A DNA stretch of 64,000 bases, from NCBI GenBank assembly GCA_965276755.1, contig OZ255625.1, positions 1,178,001-1,242,000 of the forward strand. The letters run 5' to 3'. The notes beneath the pieces were generated by a model, which saw only the letters and a program-made list of their open reading frames with translations, ran no database searches and was not told the origin of the DNA. Below, piece after piece: positions 25,202-34,164 of this stretch; the stretch's first letter is position 1; every line of letters starts with the position of its first letter. Origin of the DNA: CAJCIS01 sp965276755. Its GTDB lineage: Bacteria; Pseudomonadota; Alphaproteobacteria; Acetobacterales; Acetobacteraceae. A program made the position numbers and the translations under genes.

Positions 25202-26452
25202 CTAGAGTACGAACTTATATACCGCCCCGAAATTATATGTGCCACCATTGAAGGTGGTGCCGTAAAGGGCGCCCGCAGCGTCCCGGATCACCGGGGCGTA
25301 AGGCGTTTGCCCGTCATCCGGATTTCCGCCAAAGGTATGCAAGACCGTTTGCGTCCAGGCGGTCTGGCCCGCGGCCGGCGGTGTCATTTCGAATATCGTG
25401 CCGTTGTTGCTGTTGAGGCCGCCGGCGCTCGTGGTGCTGTAAAGATTGCCGCTGGCGTCAGCGACCAGGCCCGCATAGCCAGGGTAGGCTCCGTCCTGGC
25501 CCGTGAAATGATGCAGCAGGCTATATTGGTCATTCGCGGAGACGCTGAATACGGACTCGTTTGACGTTCCATACAGTGTGCCGACATTATCCATCAGCAA
25601 AGTGCACTGCGGCGCAACGCCCGCGCCGGCCGGAAAGAACAGCAGCACGGATTCGGTCCATGCACCCTGGCCGCCTGGCGGCGGCGTAAGGCTGAATACC
25701 GTGCCGAAATCGAACGGGCCGCCATATTGGGTGGTTCCGAACAGCGTGAAGCCGCCATTGGCGATCAGGCCGGCGCGGGGAACCGCCGCATCGTTGGCAC
25801 CGCCGACGAAGCTGTAGAGGATCGTTTCTGCCCACGCCGCCTTGCCATGGGCGGGTGGCGACAGCCGGAACACGGTGCCGCAATAGACCGGTGCGCCGCC
25901 GACCACGCACGTCGTGGCGCCGCCACCGCCGCCCTCGCTGGTGGTGCCGTAAAGATTGCCTGCCGCATCCAGCAGCAGCGAGCCGTCCGGCATGCTGCCG
26001 TCCTGGCCGCCGTTGAAGACGTAGAGCAGCTTCGCCTTCCACGCGGATTTTCCAGGCGCTGGCTTGATCAGCTCGAATGCGGTGCCGAAACCGGCGCCCC
26101 CGCTCACCGTGGTGCCGTAGAGGTTGCCGGAAGCATCGGCGATCAAGCCACCTTGCGGGTCGGCACCATCCTTAGGGCCGCCCGCAAAGCTGTGGAGCAG
26201 TTTCTTGGTCCATGGCTTGCGGGCTTTGGCAGGCGGTGTGAGTTTGAACACGGCGCCGTTCCCGGCGCTACCGCCCTCGGTAAGGGTGCCGTAAAGATTG
26301 CCCGCCGTGTCGGCGAGCAGCCCGGCAAAAGGCAACCCACCGTCTTTGGAGCCCTTGAAACTGTAGAGAATGGTTTGGGAGGCCGCAGCCGCCGCGCCCG
26401 CTTGCAGAGCAGCGAACATAACGGTGGCGGTGCAGAGACAAAAGCGCAGCAT
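25202..26452 (-). CDS. GloVer-type tandem-repeat secreted protein
   Basis: A 416-residue protein with a signal peptide (MLRFCLCTATVMFAALQAGA) followed by about seven repeats of roughly 55 residues. Each contains a GNLYGTT..GG tract and a GTVFxLTPP or GTIFEMTPP tract, the 'choice-of-anchor tandem repeat GloVer' pattern, probably a beta-propeller. It is likely exported; no anchor domain is visible at the C-terminus. Function unknown. It is divergent from the acyltransferase, with an inverted element pair between them. Confidence 0.83.
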   Translation of the reverse strand: MLRFCLCTATVMFAALQAGAAAAASQTILYSFKGSKDGGLPFAGLLADTAGNLYGTLTEGGSAGNGAVFKLTPPAKARKPWTKKLLHSFAGGPKDGADPQGGLIADASGNLYGTTVSGGAGFGTAFELIKPAPGKSAWKAKLLYVFNGGQDGSMPDGSLLLDAAGNLYGTTSEGGGGGATTCVVGGAPVYCGTVFRLSPPAHGKAAWAETILYSFVGGANDAAVPRAGLIANGGFTLFGTTQYGGPFDFGTVFSLTPPPGGQGAWTESVLLFFPAGAGVAPQCTLLMDNVGTLYGTSNESVFSVSANDQYSLLHHFTGQDGAYPGYAGLVADASGNLYSTTSAGGLNSNNGTIFEMTPPAAGQTAWTQTVLHTFGGNPDDGQTPYAPVIRDAAGALYGTTFNGGTYNFGAVYKFVL

Positions 26453-26552
26453 TTTCGTGTCCCCTCTGAAAATTCGTTCCTATACACTAACGCCTGACGG
26501 GTTGCGCCTATTCCGTAAAATCGTCCGGGGGTCTGGGAGCCCAATGAAAAAG

Positions 26553-26651
26553 CTGGGGGAGATGTGCCATCCCCCCCAGACCCCCCGTCGATTTTTGGCG
26601 CCTCGTCTAAATGATGACGGGGGGTTTGGGGGGACCGGCACGGTCCCCCCA
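26553..26651. repeat. Inverted pair of palindromic elements (ATG/CAT and ACCG/CGGT tips)
   Basis: Left copy 26553-26589 has GATG/CATC arms, right copy 26616-26651 has GACCG/CGGTC arms, both around GCA. The spacer includes CTCGTCTAAATGAT, again close to the other paired spacers. Lies between divergent genes. Confidence 0.88.
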
Positions 26652-26831
26652 AGTCTTCAGCACTTCACTTGATAACCCGATCCGCGTGGGCCTGCCGGTC
26701 GTTCAACACCAAGCCGCCTGCGCATGGTCACCGCGTGTTGTCCGCTACCGCAATAGCAGCCGGATCCTGGGACCGACTACGTGGGCCGTCCAGCCACTTG
26801 TTTTATCTTTGCGACCCAGCAACGTGGGGTT

Positions 26832-27866
26832 GTGATCTACCGCCCCCTAGGCGCTTTCCGATTCGGCCTGTCCTTGCTGGTTGTGCTCCAGCACAGCCAG
26901 CACTTGCTTGCACCCGCCAACCGCGCTGTGTTCGACCGAACCGGCCTGGGAATGATCGCCGTCGCCATCTTCTTCGTGCTCAGCGGCTTTGTGGTGACCG
27001 AGGCAAACGCTGTCTTCTACGCCGGCCGTCCTTGGGCCTTTTTCGTCAACCGCCTGATCCGGCTTGCACCGCCCTATTTCGCGGCGCTGGCGCTCTCGGT
27101 GGCCGTGCACGCCGTGCTGTGGCGCACGGGGTGGCTGGCATTGTGGGATTTTCCGGGCGGCGGGCCGCCGGTCACGCTGCCGCATGTGGCCGTGGGCGTG
27201 CTGGGACTGGTGCCCGGCGCGGTGACGCTGCGGTCTCGCGACGCCTTCGAGTTCATCCCCTTCGCCTGGTCGCTGCGCATGGAGATGGCTTTTTATGGCG
27301 CCGCCCTGGGTGCAATCCTGGCCGGGCTTTGGCTGGGCGGGCGATCAAGGCCGATCGTGGCCGCCAGCCTGGCCGCGGGGCTGGTGGCGAGCCTGTGGTT
27401 CCTGCGGCTGCAGCGTCCCGGCCTGCTGAGCTGCGCGCCGATGTTCCTGACAGGTGTGGCCGTGTGCTTGGCGCTGCGCCGCGGCGGGTTGCTGCGCTGG
27501 GCCTTTGTGGCCGCGGCGCTGCCCGTGGCTGGGCTGGGGTTTACCTCGTGGGGCCAGCACGGGCATCCGTCATTGCTGCGTCAGGCCGTATTGCTGGTGG
27601 GGCTGCTGGCCGTGTTCGCCATTTTGGCAGAACGGCCAGCGGGACCTTGGCGGGCCTGGGACAAGCGCCTGGGCGATTTGTCCTACCCGCTCTACCTCAA
27701 TCATTACGTGGTGGGGATTGTGCTGACCGATGTGTTTATGGCGCGGGGCGTGGCGATCTATGCCGCCGGCGTGGGGCTTTCCGTGGCGTTGGCGGCGTTG
27801 ATGGGGGGAATGGTGGATCGGCCGTTGATTGCTTTGCGGGCTCGCGTTCGCCGGGCGGACGTGTAG
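26832..27866 (+). CDS. Acyltransferase family 3 membrane protein
   Basis: About 344 residues from GTG 26832 (reads MIYRPLGAFRFGLSLLVVLQH); a GTG at 26781 would add 17 residues without hydrophobic or conserved character. The family features are the His in LLVVLQHSQHLL, GMIAVAIFFVLSGFVV, the Arg-rich loop VNRLIRLAPPYF and WSLRMEMAFYG. Around ten transmembrane helices. It is related in type to the enzyme at 5.7-6.8 kb but only distantly similar. Probably decorates envelope glycans; substrate unknown. Confidence 0.83.
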   Translation: MIYRPLGAFRFGLSLLVVLQHSQHLLAPANRAVFDRTGLGMIAVAIFFVLSGFVVTEANAVFYAGRPWAFFVNRLIRLAPPYFAALALSVAVHAVLWRTGWLALWDFPGGGPPVTLPHVAVGVLGLVPGAVTLRSRDAFEFIPFAWSLRMEMAFYGAALGAILAGLWLGGRSRPIVAASLAAGLVASLWFLRLQRPGLLSCAPMFLTGVAVCLALRRGGLLRWAFVAAALPVAGLGFTSWGQHGHPSLLRQAVLLVGLLAVFAILAERPAGPWRAWDKRLGDLSYPLYLNHYVVGIVLTDVFMARGVAIYAAGVGLSVALAALMGGMVDRPLIALRARVRRADV

Positions 27867-27881
27867 AGGGAAGAAAGAAGA

Positions 27882-27918
27882 CTGGGGGAGATGAGCCATC
27901 CCCCCCAAACCCCCCGTC
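27882..27918 (-). repeat. Palindromic element with altered loop
   Basis: Minus-oriented copy with GATG/CATC arms in which the loop read on the G-rich strand is GCT instead of GCA. It lies between the acyltransferase stop and the DUF1345 start. Confidence 0.82.
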
Positions 27919-27936
27919 ATTCTTTAAGGCGACTTT

Positions 27937-28599
27937 ATGGGCAGGCTTGCCGCCGTTTTTAGCGGCCATATTCGCACTTTTTCGGCCGTTTTGCTTGGCG
28001 TGCTCGGCTTTTGGGCGCTGCCGCGCGCCTGGCCGGGCGAGGAGCGCGCCACCTTGGCCTGGGACATGGGCGCGGCCTTCTTCCTGCTGCTCTGCGCGAT
28101 CATGTTTCTGACCACGCCCAAGGATGGCATGGAAGCCAATGCCTGCGCGCAGGAGGAGGGTGAGTGGACGCTGTTCTGGCTGGTCATGGCCGGCACGCTG
28201 GCGAGCCTGGGCACCATTCTGCACGAGTTTTCCACGATGAAGACTGCGGCGCCGGCAGTGCGCAATGAGCGCGTGGCAGTGGTTGCGGCCACGCTGACGC
28301 TGTCCTGGCTGCTGACGCATGCGGTTTTCGCGCTGCGCTACGCGCATGAATATTATCAGAGAAGCGAGGGACAATCGGACATCGATGGCGGTCTGGAATT
28401 CCCGTCCACCAAGCGGCCGGATTACTGGGACTTTGTTTATTTTGCGGCCGTGCTGGGGATGACGTTTCAGGTGTCGGACGTGCAGATCACGTCGGGCAAA
28501 TTGCGTCGGCTGGCGACGGTGCATGGGATGTTGGGGTTTTTGTTCAATACGGTGATTGTAGCGCTGACGGTGAATTTGGCGAGCGGGTTGTTGAGCTAA
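27937..28599 (+). CDS. DUF1345 family membrane protein
   Basis: A 220-residue protein with about five transmembrane helices. The family-like segment from RPDYWDFVYFAAVLGMTFQV to SDVQITSGKLRR near residues 165-195 identifies DUF1345, and the final helix ends in ASGLLS. Function unknown. It starts 18 bases after one palindromic element and its stop is 12 bases before another. Confidence 0.85.
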   Translation: MGRLAAVFSGHIRTFSAVLLGVLGFWALPRAWPGEERATLAWDMGAAFFLLLCAIMFLTTPKDGMEANACAQEEGEWTLFWLVMAGTLASLGTILHEFSTMKTAAPAVRNERVAVVAATLTLSWLLTHAVFALRYAHEYYQRSEGQSDIDGGLEFPSTKRPDYWDFVYFAAVLGMTFQVSDVQITSGKLRRLATVHGMLGFLFNTVIVALTVNLASGLLS

Positions 28600-28611
28600 T
28601 CCTTGAAAAAT

Positions 28612-28646
28612 GACGGGGGGTCTGGGGGGGATGGCACATCTCCCCA
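28612..28646 (+). repeat. Palindromic element, ATG/CAT type
   Basis: Plus-oriented copy (GACGGGGGGTCTGGGGGG, then GATG-GCA-CATC) between the convergent ends of the DUF1345 gene and the TonB receptor gene. Confidence 0.85.
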
Positions 28647-28660
28647 AGCCTTTTTAGTAA

Positions 28661-28707
28661 AAGCAGTCCTTTTTTGAAAAAAAGGACCAAAAAACTTTTG
28701 TCTTTTA
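28661..28707 (+). repeat. AT-rich hairpin repeat, family 2, at receptor 3' end
   Basis: AAGCAGTCC(T)6GA(A)7GGACC then AAAAAACTTTTGTCTTTTAG. The GTCC/GGAC stem with flanking A/T runs looks like an intrinsic terminator for the minus-strand TonB receptor. The last bases of the repeat supply that gene's TAA stop. Confidence 0.75.
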
Positions 28708-30839
28708 GAATGTCTGCGTGAACGTCAGCCGCGCGGAAATCGGCTCCAGCGGATGGACCTGCAAATCGCGCCTCTCATCCGTAATGCCTCCCAGCGGTTC
28801 GCCAGGCAGGCGCGTGACGTAGTCGTAGTCGAAAGCGTCGGCCTTTTGGTCAAATAAATTGTAAATGCTCAACTGAAGCCTGGTTCGGGCATTCATCTTG
28901 TAGCCGACATCGACGTTGACTTCGTCATAGCCTTTGCCCCGCACGACGTTATCGGGGTTGAGCGGGTAGGAGCCGAGGATACGCAATTGCAGGCCGCCGT
29001 ACCAGGGGCCGGCATTGTCCACCAGCACGCCGAAGGATCCGATGAAGTTGGGCGCCTCGGCGATATAGAGTCCGTTCAACCCGTATGACGCCGGATCGCC
29101 GGTGCGGAAGCGGGCCTTGGTCGCGGCCAGATCGGTATTGAATTCGATCCAGGAATAGGGGCGGTATTGAGCGGAGATTTCCACGCCGCGCCGCTTGCTC
29201 GGCGCGTTGGCCTGGTCCATGCCCATGTCCTGGTCATAGACCAGTTCCGACGAGAACTCGATCTCGAACAAGGCCGCCTGGATATGCAGGTTTGGCAGCG
29301 GCGTAGTGCGCAGGCCGATTTCCTCGCCGTCTGCCTTGGCCAGCAGTGGCGTGCGGTGCGACACGCCGGGGATGCCTTCCAGCGGCAGGGTCTGGAACAC
29401 GCCGCGCGCGTCATCGGAATGAAAACCCCGCCCGGCACTGAGGTAGAATTCCGTGTCCTGCCACGGCCCGAGGATCAGGCTGCCTTTCGGCTGGAACAGG
29501 CTTTGCGAGCCGACACCTTTGAAGCCAGTGATCAGGCTGCGATCGGTGGCGCTGTAGAATTCCTCGCGCACGCCCAGCACGGTGCGCAGCCATTTTGTCC
29601 AGTGGGTGGTGTCTTCGGCAAAGACGCCGGTGTCGCCGAGCTGAACGGAATCCGCATTGCAGGCGAAATTGCCGACGGAATAGAGGCCGGTGCCGTTCTG
29701 GCAATAGTCCAGAACCTGGCGCTGCACGGTGTGGCGCTTGTCGGTGAAAACATCATCATGTCGGCCTTGGACGCCCACCACGACATCGTTTTCGATGCCG
29801 GCCAATTCGGCGTGGTAAGTGAATGTCGCCGCGCCGCCGATTGTGGTGCGGTCCTCGTCCTGCTGTTCCTGGTCGCCGTTGACGGGATCGAACAGGTCAT
29901 GGGTGAAATTGTTCCAGAGCACCTGCAGGCTGTGAATGCCGTAGCCGCTGACGTTGAGCTGCCAGTCATCGCCCGATTTATAGTAGTGGCCGGACAGGCT
30001 TTCCCGTTCCGAGAAATTGCCATCCGTGGATCGAGCGTGCCGAAGCGGTTGATCAGGCCCTCGTCAATCGCACGCTGGGGCTGATCGGTCGTGAAGCGGC
30101 CCTGGCCCTTGTAGTACATGCCGGTGACATCGAAGCCATCCGTGACCGTGCCATGCGCGTAGCGGATCAAGCCGTCCACCTTGCGGAAATTGTTCGGCGG
30201 ATCCCAAGGCCCGTCGAGGTGGCTGACATCGGCCGCGGCTGAGAGCCTGTCACCGTCTCGCAAATGCAGCGTGCCGGTTGCGGCGAGCCGTTCGTCCCCC
30301 ACGGTTCCGGCGCTTGCGACGATCTGATTAGGGAATTCGTCTGCCAGCCTCAGGCGTTCGGAAATGACGGCGCCGAAATCGCCGATCGCGGCGTAGTAGG
30401 GGCCCTTGGTGTAGTCCAGGCCATCAAACGTTTCGGGAATCAGGAAATTGAGGTCGCTATAGCCTTGGCCGTGCGTGTTGGTCGGGCGGTTGATGGGCAT
30501 GTCGTCGACGAAATTGGCGAGGTCTGTGCCGTGGTCGAGGTTGAAGCCTCGGGCGAGGAATTGCGGCGCCTTGCCCTCGCCGGAATGGATGGAGACGACC
30601 AGGCCTGGCACCGTTTCCAGCAATTGTCCCACGCGATAGACAGGGCGCAGTTGCAGCTCCTTCTTGGTGACGCTGCCTTGGCTGGCTGTGGTGGCGCGGC
30701 CGGTGAGGTCGATGCGCGAGGCGATGACGACGATCTGTTCGATGACCTGCTTTGGTGCGGATGGGGCTGCCCCGGGCGGGGGCTGGGCGGCGGCCTGACC
30801 GCATGGCGCGGCACAAGCCAGGCCAAGGCTTGTCGCCAT
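28705..30839 (-). pseudogene. TonB-dependent outer-membrane receptor, single-base frameshift
   Basis: The N-terminal part starts near 30839 (MATSLGLACAAPCGQAAAQ, signal-like; a GTG at 30866 is possible) and has the plug domain: VPGLVVSIHSGEG, QFLARGFNLDHGTDLANFVD, GPYYAAIGDFGA. The frame breaks near 30028-30029. Restoring one C after CTCGATCC gives LDPTDGNFSERESLSGHYY and runs into the beta-barrel frame, which is open to 28705 and ends in the outer-membrane signature FTQTF. Intact length would be about 711 residues. A NikR-type operator lies upstream and a NikR-like gene is divergent, so nickel or another metal chelate is the likely cargo. The defect may be real or a sequencing error. Confidence 0.85.
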
Positions 30840-30932
30840 GACGGTTTGCCGCACCCATTGGCCCACGACCGCCTCCCCGTTGCCGAGCGATACAGGATCT
30901 TGGGCTTCTTCGGATGCGGCCGGATGCTCTAA

Positions 30933-30960
30933 ATATGAGGTCTTGGTGAAAAGGTCATAC
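30933..30960. promoter_or_regulatory. NikR-type operator
   Basis: ATATGA (30933-30938), exactly 16 bases, then TCATAC (30955-30960). The known E. coli NikR site is GTATGA-N16-TCATAC, so 11 of 12 defined positions match with the exact spacing. It lies between the TonB receptor and the NikR-like gene, 30 bases before the latter's ATG, so it could control both. Confidence 0.75.
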
Positions 30961-30989
30961 TCTTGGGCGATTTCTCCAGGGGCGCCGCC

Positions 30990-31460
30990 ATGCAGCGGGT
31001 GACGATTACGATCGATGACGACCTGATGGCCGAGCTTGATCGGCTGATTGCCGCGCGGGGGTACAAAGGCCGCTCCGAGGCCATGCGCGACGTGGCGCGG
31101 GCCGGCATTCAGCAGGCGCTGCTGGAGGCCGATGAGGCGGCGGAATGCGTGGCAGTCGCTGTCTACGTCTATGAGCACGCCGCGCGCGACCTTGCCCGGA
31201 GGCTGGTGTCGCTGTTCCATGACCACCATGACCTGAGCGTTGCCAACATGCACGTGCCGCTAAACCATGAGAGCGGGATGGAGGTGGCCCTCCTCAAGGG
31301 TGCTACGGACCGGGTGCGCCACCTGGCATCATCGGTACTGGCGGAGCGGGGTGTGCGTAATGGCAGGCTGATTATTGTACCGGCTGTGATGGACGCCGGC
31401 GCGCACAGCCATGACGACGCGGCGCATGAGGGTATTCACACGCATATTCGCACGCGTTGA
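30990..31460 (+). CDS. nikR: NikR-family metal-responsive regulator lacking two nickel ligands
   Basis: A 156-residue ribbon-helix-helix regulator starting at ATG 30990 (MQRVTITIDDDLMAELD, nearly the E. coli NikR N-terminus). The ACT-like metal domain has HDHHDLSVANMHVPLNHESG. Aligned to E. coli NikR, ligands H76 and H87 are kept (H77, H88 here), but H89 is Pro90 and C95 is Gly96, so half the square-planar site is missing. The C-terminus extends about 20 residues with five His (AGAHSHDDAAHEGIHTHI). It is divergent from a TonB receptor with a NikR-type operator between them. Regulation of that receptor is likely; the sensed metal is uncertain. Confidence 0.87.
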   Translation: MQRVTITIDDDLMAELDRLIAARGYKGRSEAMRDVARAGIQQALLEADEAAECVAVAVYVYEHAARDLARRLVSLFHDHHDLSVANMHVPLNHESGMEVALLKGATDRVRHLASSVLAERGVRNGRLIIVPAVMDAGAHSHDDAAHEGIHTHIRTR

Positions 31461-31651
31461 CGGAGGGTGACCGAGCATTCTGTGCTTTCCATGCGGCAGA
31501 TTCTCCATGCGGTGATCGTTGCGCTGGTGCAGAATTTGTGCTACGGATTGTTGAGTCAATGTCTTGCGATATTGGTGGAAATATTACGTAACACAGATTG
31601 TTGTTATTGTGGACATCCGAATTGCTCGCACTCAAGGTGGAAGCCAGTCAA

Positions 31652-32166
31652 ATGAAGGTGAAATGGCTAGTTGCCCATTACGGCTTTAATCTAGATCATG
31701 GCCATATTGCCGTTCCAAAAACGCCCAAGACAAGCTCCAAAAATTAGCACAGGAGTTGGAAGGCACAAACGACCTGGTCGGCGTCTATATCCCCGAGGGA
31801 ACGGAGGACGTATACGGTGCGGGAGCGAAAAGGGGGCGCATAGCGGGGGCAGTCCGGCTATTGCCGATGCCGCCAGAGAAGAAACCGACGGACTATTTCT
31901 ATCAAGATGTATTCCAATCCGATACCGAAACGCCTCGGTGGCCGTATGGATGGCCTTCTCGCGTTGTACTTGTAACTGATCCTACAAAGATTATAACGCT
32001 GCGAACAATGGTGGAAATGGCCCACCCTAAAGCCTCCTTCGGAGATTACACGGCACAGTTCCAGCAAGGGCCAATCAAGCTAGGTTTCGAGATGAAGACT
32101 CAAGTCAACAATCTGATGACAGAAATATTCGGGAACCCACCTTGGGCAGATGAAACGATGCAATAA
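31652..32166 (+). pseudogene. Hypothetical protein with frameshift in an A-run
   Basis: The frame from ATG 31652 (MKVKWLVAHYGFNLDHGH, with AAGGTGG upstream) stops early. Adding one A to the five-A run in CCAAAAACG joins it to a second frame reading NAQDKLQKLAQELEGTNDL and on to 32166, an intact product of about 171 residues. The body contains RGRIAGAVRLLP, YGWPSRVVLVTDP and FGNPPWADETMQ. No family recognised. Lower GC than its neighbours and its position next to purQ suggest acquired DNA. Confidence 0.6.
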
Positions 32167-32247
32167 GCGATCTTTGTTTTGTCGTCCGCGATCATTCCCT
32201 TTGCCCGACCTTGTGCTACTAAACCGCCGCACCCAGGGAGCCCGCCC

Positions 32248-32940
32248 GTGAAAGCCGCCATCGTCGTCTTCCCCGGCACCAACCGCGAGCGCGACATGGC
32301 CATCGCCCTGAAGGGTGCGACAGGCCACCGACCCGCCATGCTCTGGCACGGCGAGACCACCCTGCCCGCCTGCGACCTGATCGTGCTCCCCGGCGGCTTC
32401 AGCCATGGCGACTACCTGCGCTGCGGCGCCATGGCGGCACTCTCGCCCATCATGGGCGCCATCCGCGCCTTTGCCGAACGCGGCGGCTACGTCCTGGGCG
32501 TGTGCAACGGCTTTCAGATCCTGACCGAGGCCGGCCTGCTCCCGGGCACGCTGCTGCGCAACGCGGATTTGCGCTTCATTTCGCGCGACTGCCATTTGCG
32601 TGTCGAGCGGGCCGATACCTCCTACACGCGCCACTACCAGCGCGGCCAGGTCTTCCGCGCGCCGATGGCGCATGGCGACGGCAATTACTTCGCCGATGCC
32701 GACACGCTCAAGCTGCTGGAGGATGAGGGCCGCGTGGCGTTCCGCTACGCCCGCCCGGACGGATCGCTGGGCGCGGAGAGCAATCCGAACGGCAGCCTGG
32801 ACGCGATTGCCGGCGTCTACAGCGCCAATCTGCGGGTCATGGGGCTGATGCCGCACCCCGAGGATCTGGTCGATCCGCTGATGGGCGGCACGGATGGCAA
32901 ACCGCTGTTCGATGGACTGACCGAGGCACTGGCGGCTTGA
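32248..32940 (+). CDS. purQ: Phosphoribosylformylglycinamidine synthase, glutaminase subunit PurQ
   Basis: A 230-residue class I glutamine amidotransferase starting at GTG 32248 (reads MKAAIVVFPGTNRERD) with AGGGAG about 8 bases upstream. The catalytic Cys is in GVCNGFQILTEAGLLPG near residue 87 and the His/Glu pair is in MGLMPHPEDL near 205. It supplies ammonia to PurL for FGAM synthesis in purine biosynthesis. Unusually, two unrelated genes separate it from purL and no purS is visible upstream. Confidence 0.95.
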   Translation: MKAAIVVFPGTNRERDMAIALKGATGHRPAMLWHGETTLPACDLIVLPGGFSHGDYLRCGAMAALSPIMGAIRAFAERGGYVLGVCNGFQILTEAGLLPGTLLRNADLRFISRDCHLRVERADTSYTRHYQRGQVFRAPMAHGDGNYFADADTLKLLEDEGRVAFRYARPDGSLGAESNPNGSLDAIAGVYSANLRVMGLMPHPEDLVDPLMGGTDGKPLFDGLTEALAA

Positions 32941-32960
32941 GTTCACGACGGGGGCCGGTG

Positions 32961-33584
32961 ATGACGAACTTTGCCGGCAAGCTGCCTGCTTTTGCCATGT
33001 TGCTTGTGTTTGGCGGTCAGTCCATGGGGATTGGCGCTAACCTGCCCCGTCCAGCTGCCAGCTATGACGGCCGCACTCAATCCGGCCTGCCGGCAAGGCT
33101 GGACTATTACCCGCCTGAAACGGGTCCGTTCCTCGCCTTCCGTATCGGCGAGGCGCCATCCCCATCAAAGCCCGCGCCCACGCTTGGGGAGGAAGGCCAA
33201 ATGCTTGACCGGCTGCTTGGCCGGCTCGTCGCAGATCACGCCGACCTGCCCCGATCAATCAAGTTCGCGCCCGATACGCAGGCGCTGGTCGCGGCACTTG
33301 ACCGGCGCCTGCTGGAAGCGGGTGCCAATTGGGACCCCAAGCACGGCACACCCCAGCACGGCAGATCGGTGGACGTGTTGACCGCAGAGCTTGGCCAGGT
33401 ACTTGGGGCCTCGCCAATTGCGTCCGCTTTCGAAGCGCACGGGTATCGTCTGGTGCTGAACGGGATTGGCCGCATCGAAATGGCTGCGGCCGGGCATGGC
33501 GGCAATCGCGTGCCTGTCTTCATCTCGGAGATGGACATTCTCGCCATAAGGAAGGAGGCTGACCATGGCGCAATCGGAAAGTAA
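32961..33584 (+). CDS. Secreted protein of unknown function, paired with Tae4-like amidase
   Basis: A 207-residue protein with an N-terminal export signal (MTNFAGKLPAFAMLLVFGGQ). The mature part has no family I recognise; it includes LDRLLGRLVADHADLP and QHGRSVDVLTAELGQVLG. Its stop lies 20 bases inside the next gene, a Tae4-type amidase, so the two are translated together. A periplasmic partner encoded with a peptidoglycan amidase is the expected layout of an immunity protein, but it is larger than known Tai4 proteins, so this is inference only. Confidence 0.65.
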   Translation: MTNFAGKLPAFAMLLVFGGQSMGIGANLPRPAASYDGRTQSGLPARLDYYPPETGPFLAFRIGEAPSPSKPAPTLGEEGQMLDRLLGRLVADHADLPRSIKFAPDTQALVAALDRRLLEAGANWDPKHGTPQHGRSVDVLTAELGQVLGASPIASAFEAHGYRLVLNGIGRIEMAAAGHGGNRVPVFISEMDILAIRKEADHGAIGK

Positions 33585-34143
33585 ACGGCCGTCGTTTGAC
33601 CAGCTCGTGGCGAGCTATCCCTCGCCGCTGCAGTACTCGGGAGCCGAAATCAAACGCCTGATCGGCGGCGGCATCGATGACACCGCGGCGCCGGCTGCGC
33701 AACAATGGCTGGGGGGCTCGCAGGGAGACACGTGCACGATACGCATGAGCCGTGCGCTCAACTACGCGAGCTTTCCGATCCCGCATCATCCCGCTGGCTT
33801 TCGGACCGCCAAAGGTCGTGATGGGTTCAACTACGGCTTCGCTGTCCAGGAGCTGCACAAATGGCTGATCTCGCGCTTGGGCCGGCCGGACGTGCTGGTC
33901 CGTGGCAAGCCGGTCAAGCGGGATGCCTTTGCCGGCAAAAAGGGTATTATCGTCTTCGATATCGTGTTCGACCTGAATGCCGATAACCGAACGCGGGCGC
34001 TCGGGCACGCCGACCTTTGGGACGGGTCGACCTTCTACGATGAGATTGACGGGACCAGCAACGCGCAGCGAGATTTCTTCACCGTCGCCAATGCGGTTTC
34101 GCTTTGGATATGCACCGGCGATGCCACTTTACCGACGGTGTAA
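33565..34143 (+). CDS. Tae4-type type VI secretion amidase effector
   Basis: A 192-residue protein with Tae4 hallmarks: catalytic Cys57 in GDTCTIRMSRALNYAS, NYGFAVQELHKWL, and His148 in GHADLWDGSTFYD. Tae4 enzymes are NlpC/P60-type amidases that cut the D-Glu to mDAP bond of peptidoglycan and are delivered by type VI secretion. No signal peptide is present, as expected for a T6SS cargo. No other T6SS gene is in the window. The gene overlaps the upstream secreted protein by 20 bases and sits between purQ and purL. Confidence 0.82.
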   Translation: MAQSESKRPSFDQLVASYPSPLQYSGAEIKRLIGGGIDDTAAPAAQQWLGGSQGDTCTIRMSRALNYASFPIPHHPAGFRTAKGRDGFNYGFAVQELHKWLISRLGRPDVLVRGKPVKRDAFAGKKGIIVFDIVFDLNADNRTRALGHADLWDGSTFYDEIDGTSNAQRDFFTVANAVSLWICTGDATLPTV

Positions 34144-34164
34144 TGCCAAGGTCTCAAAACTTCA

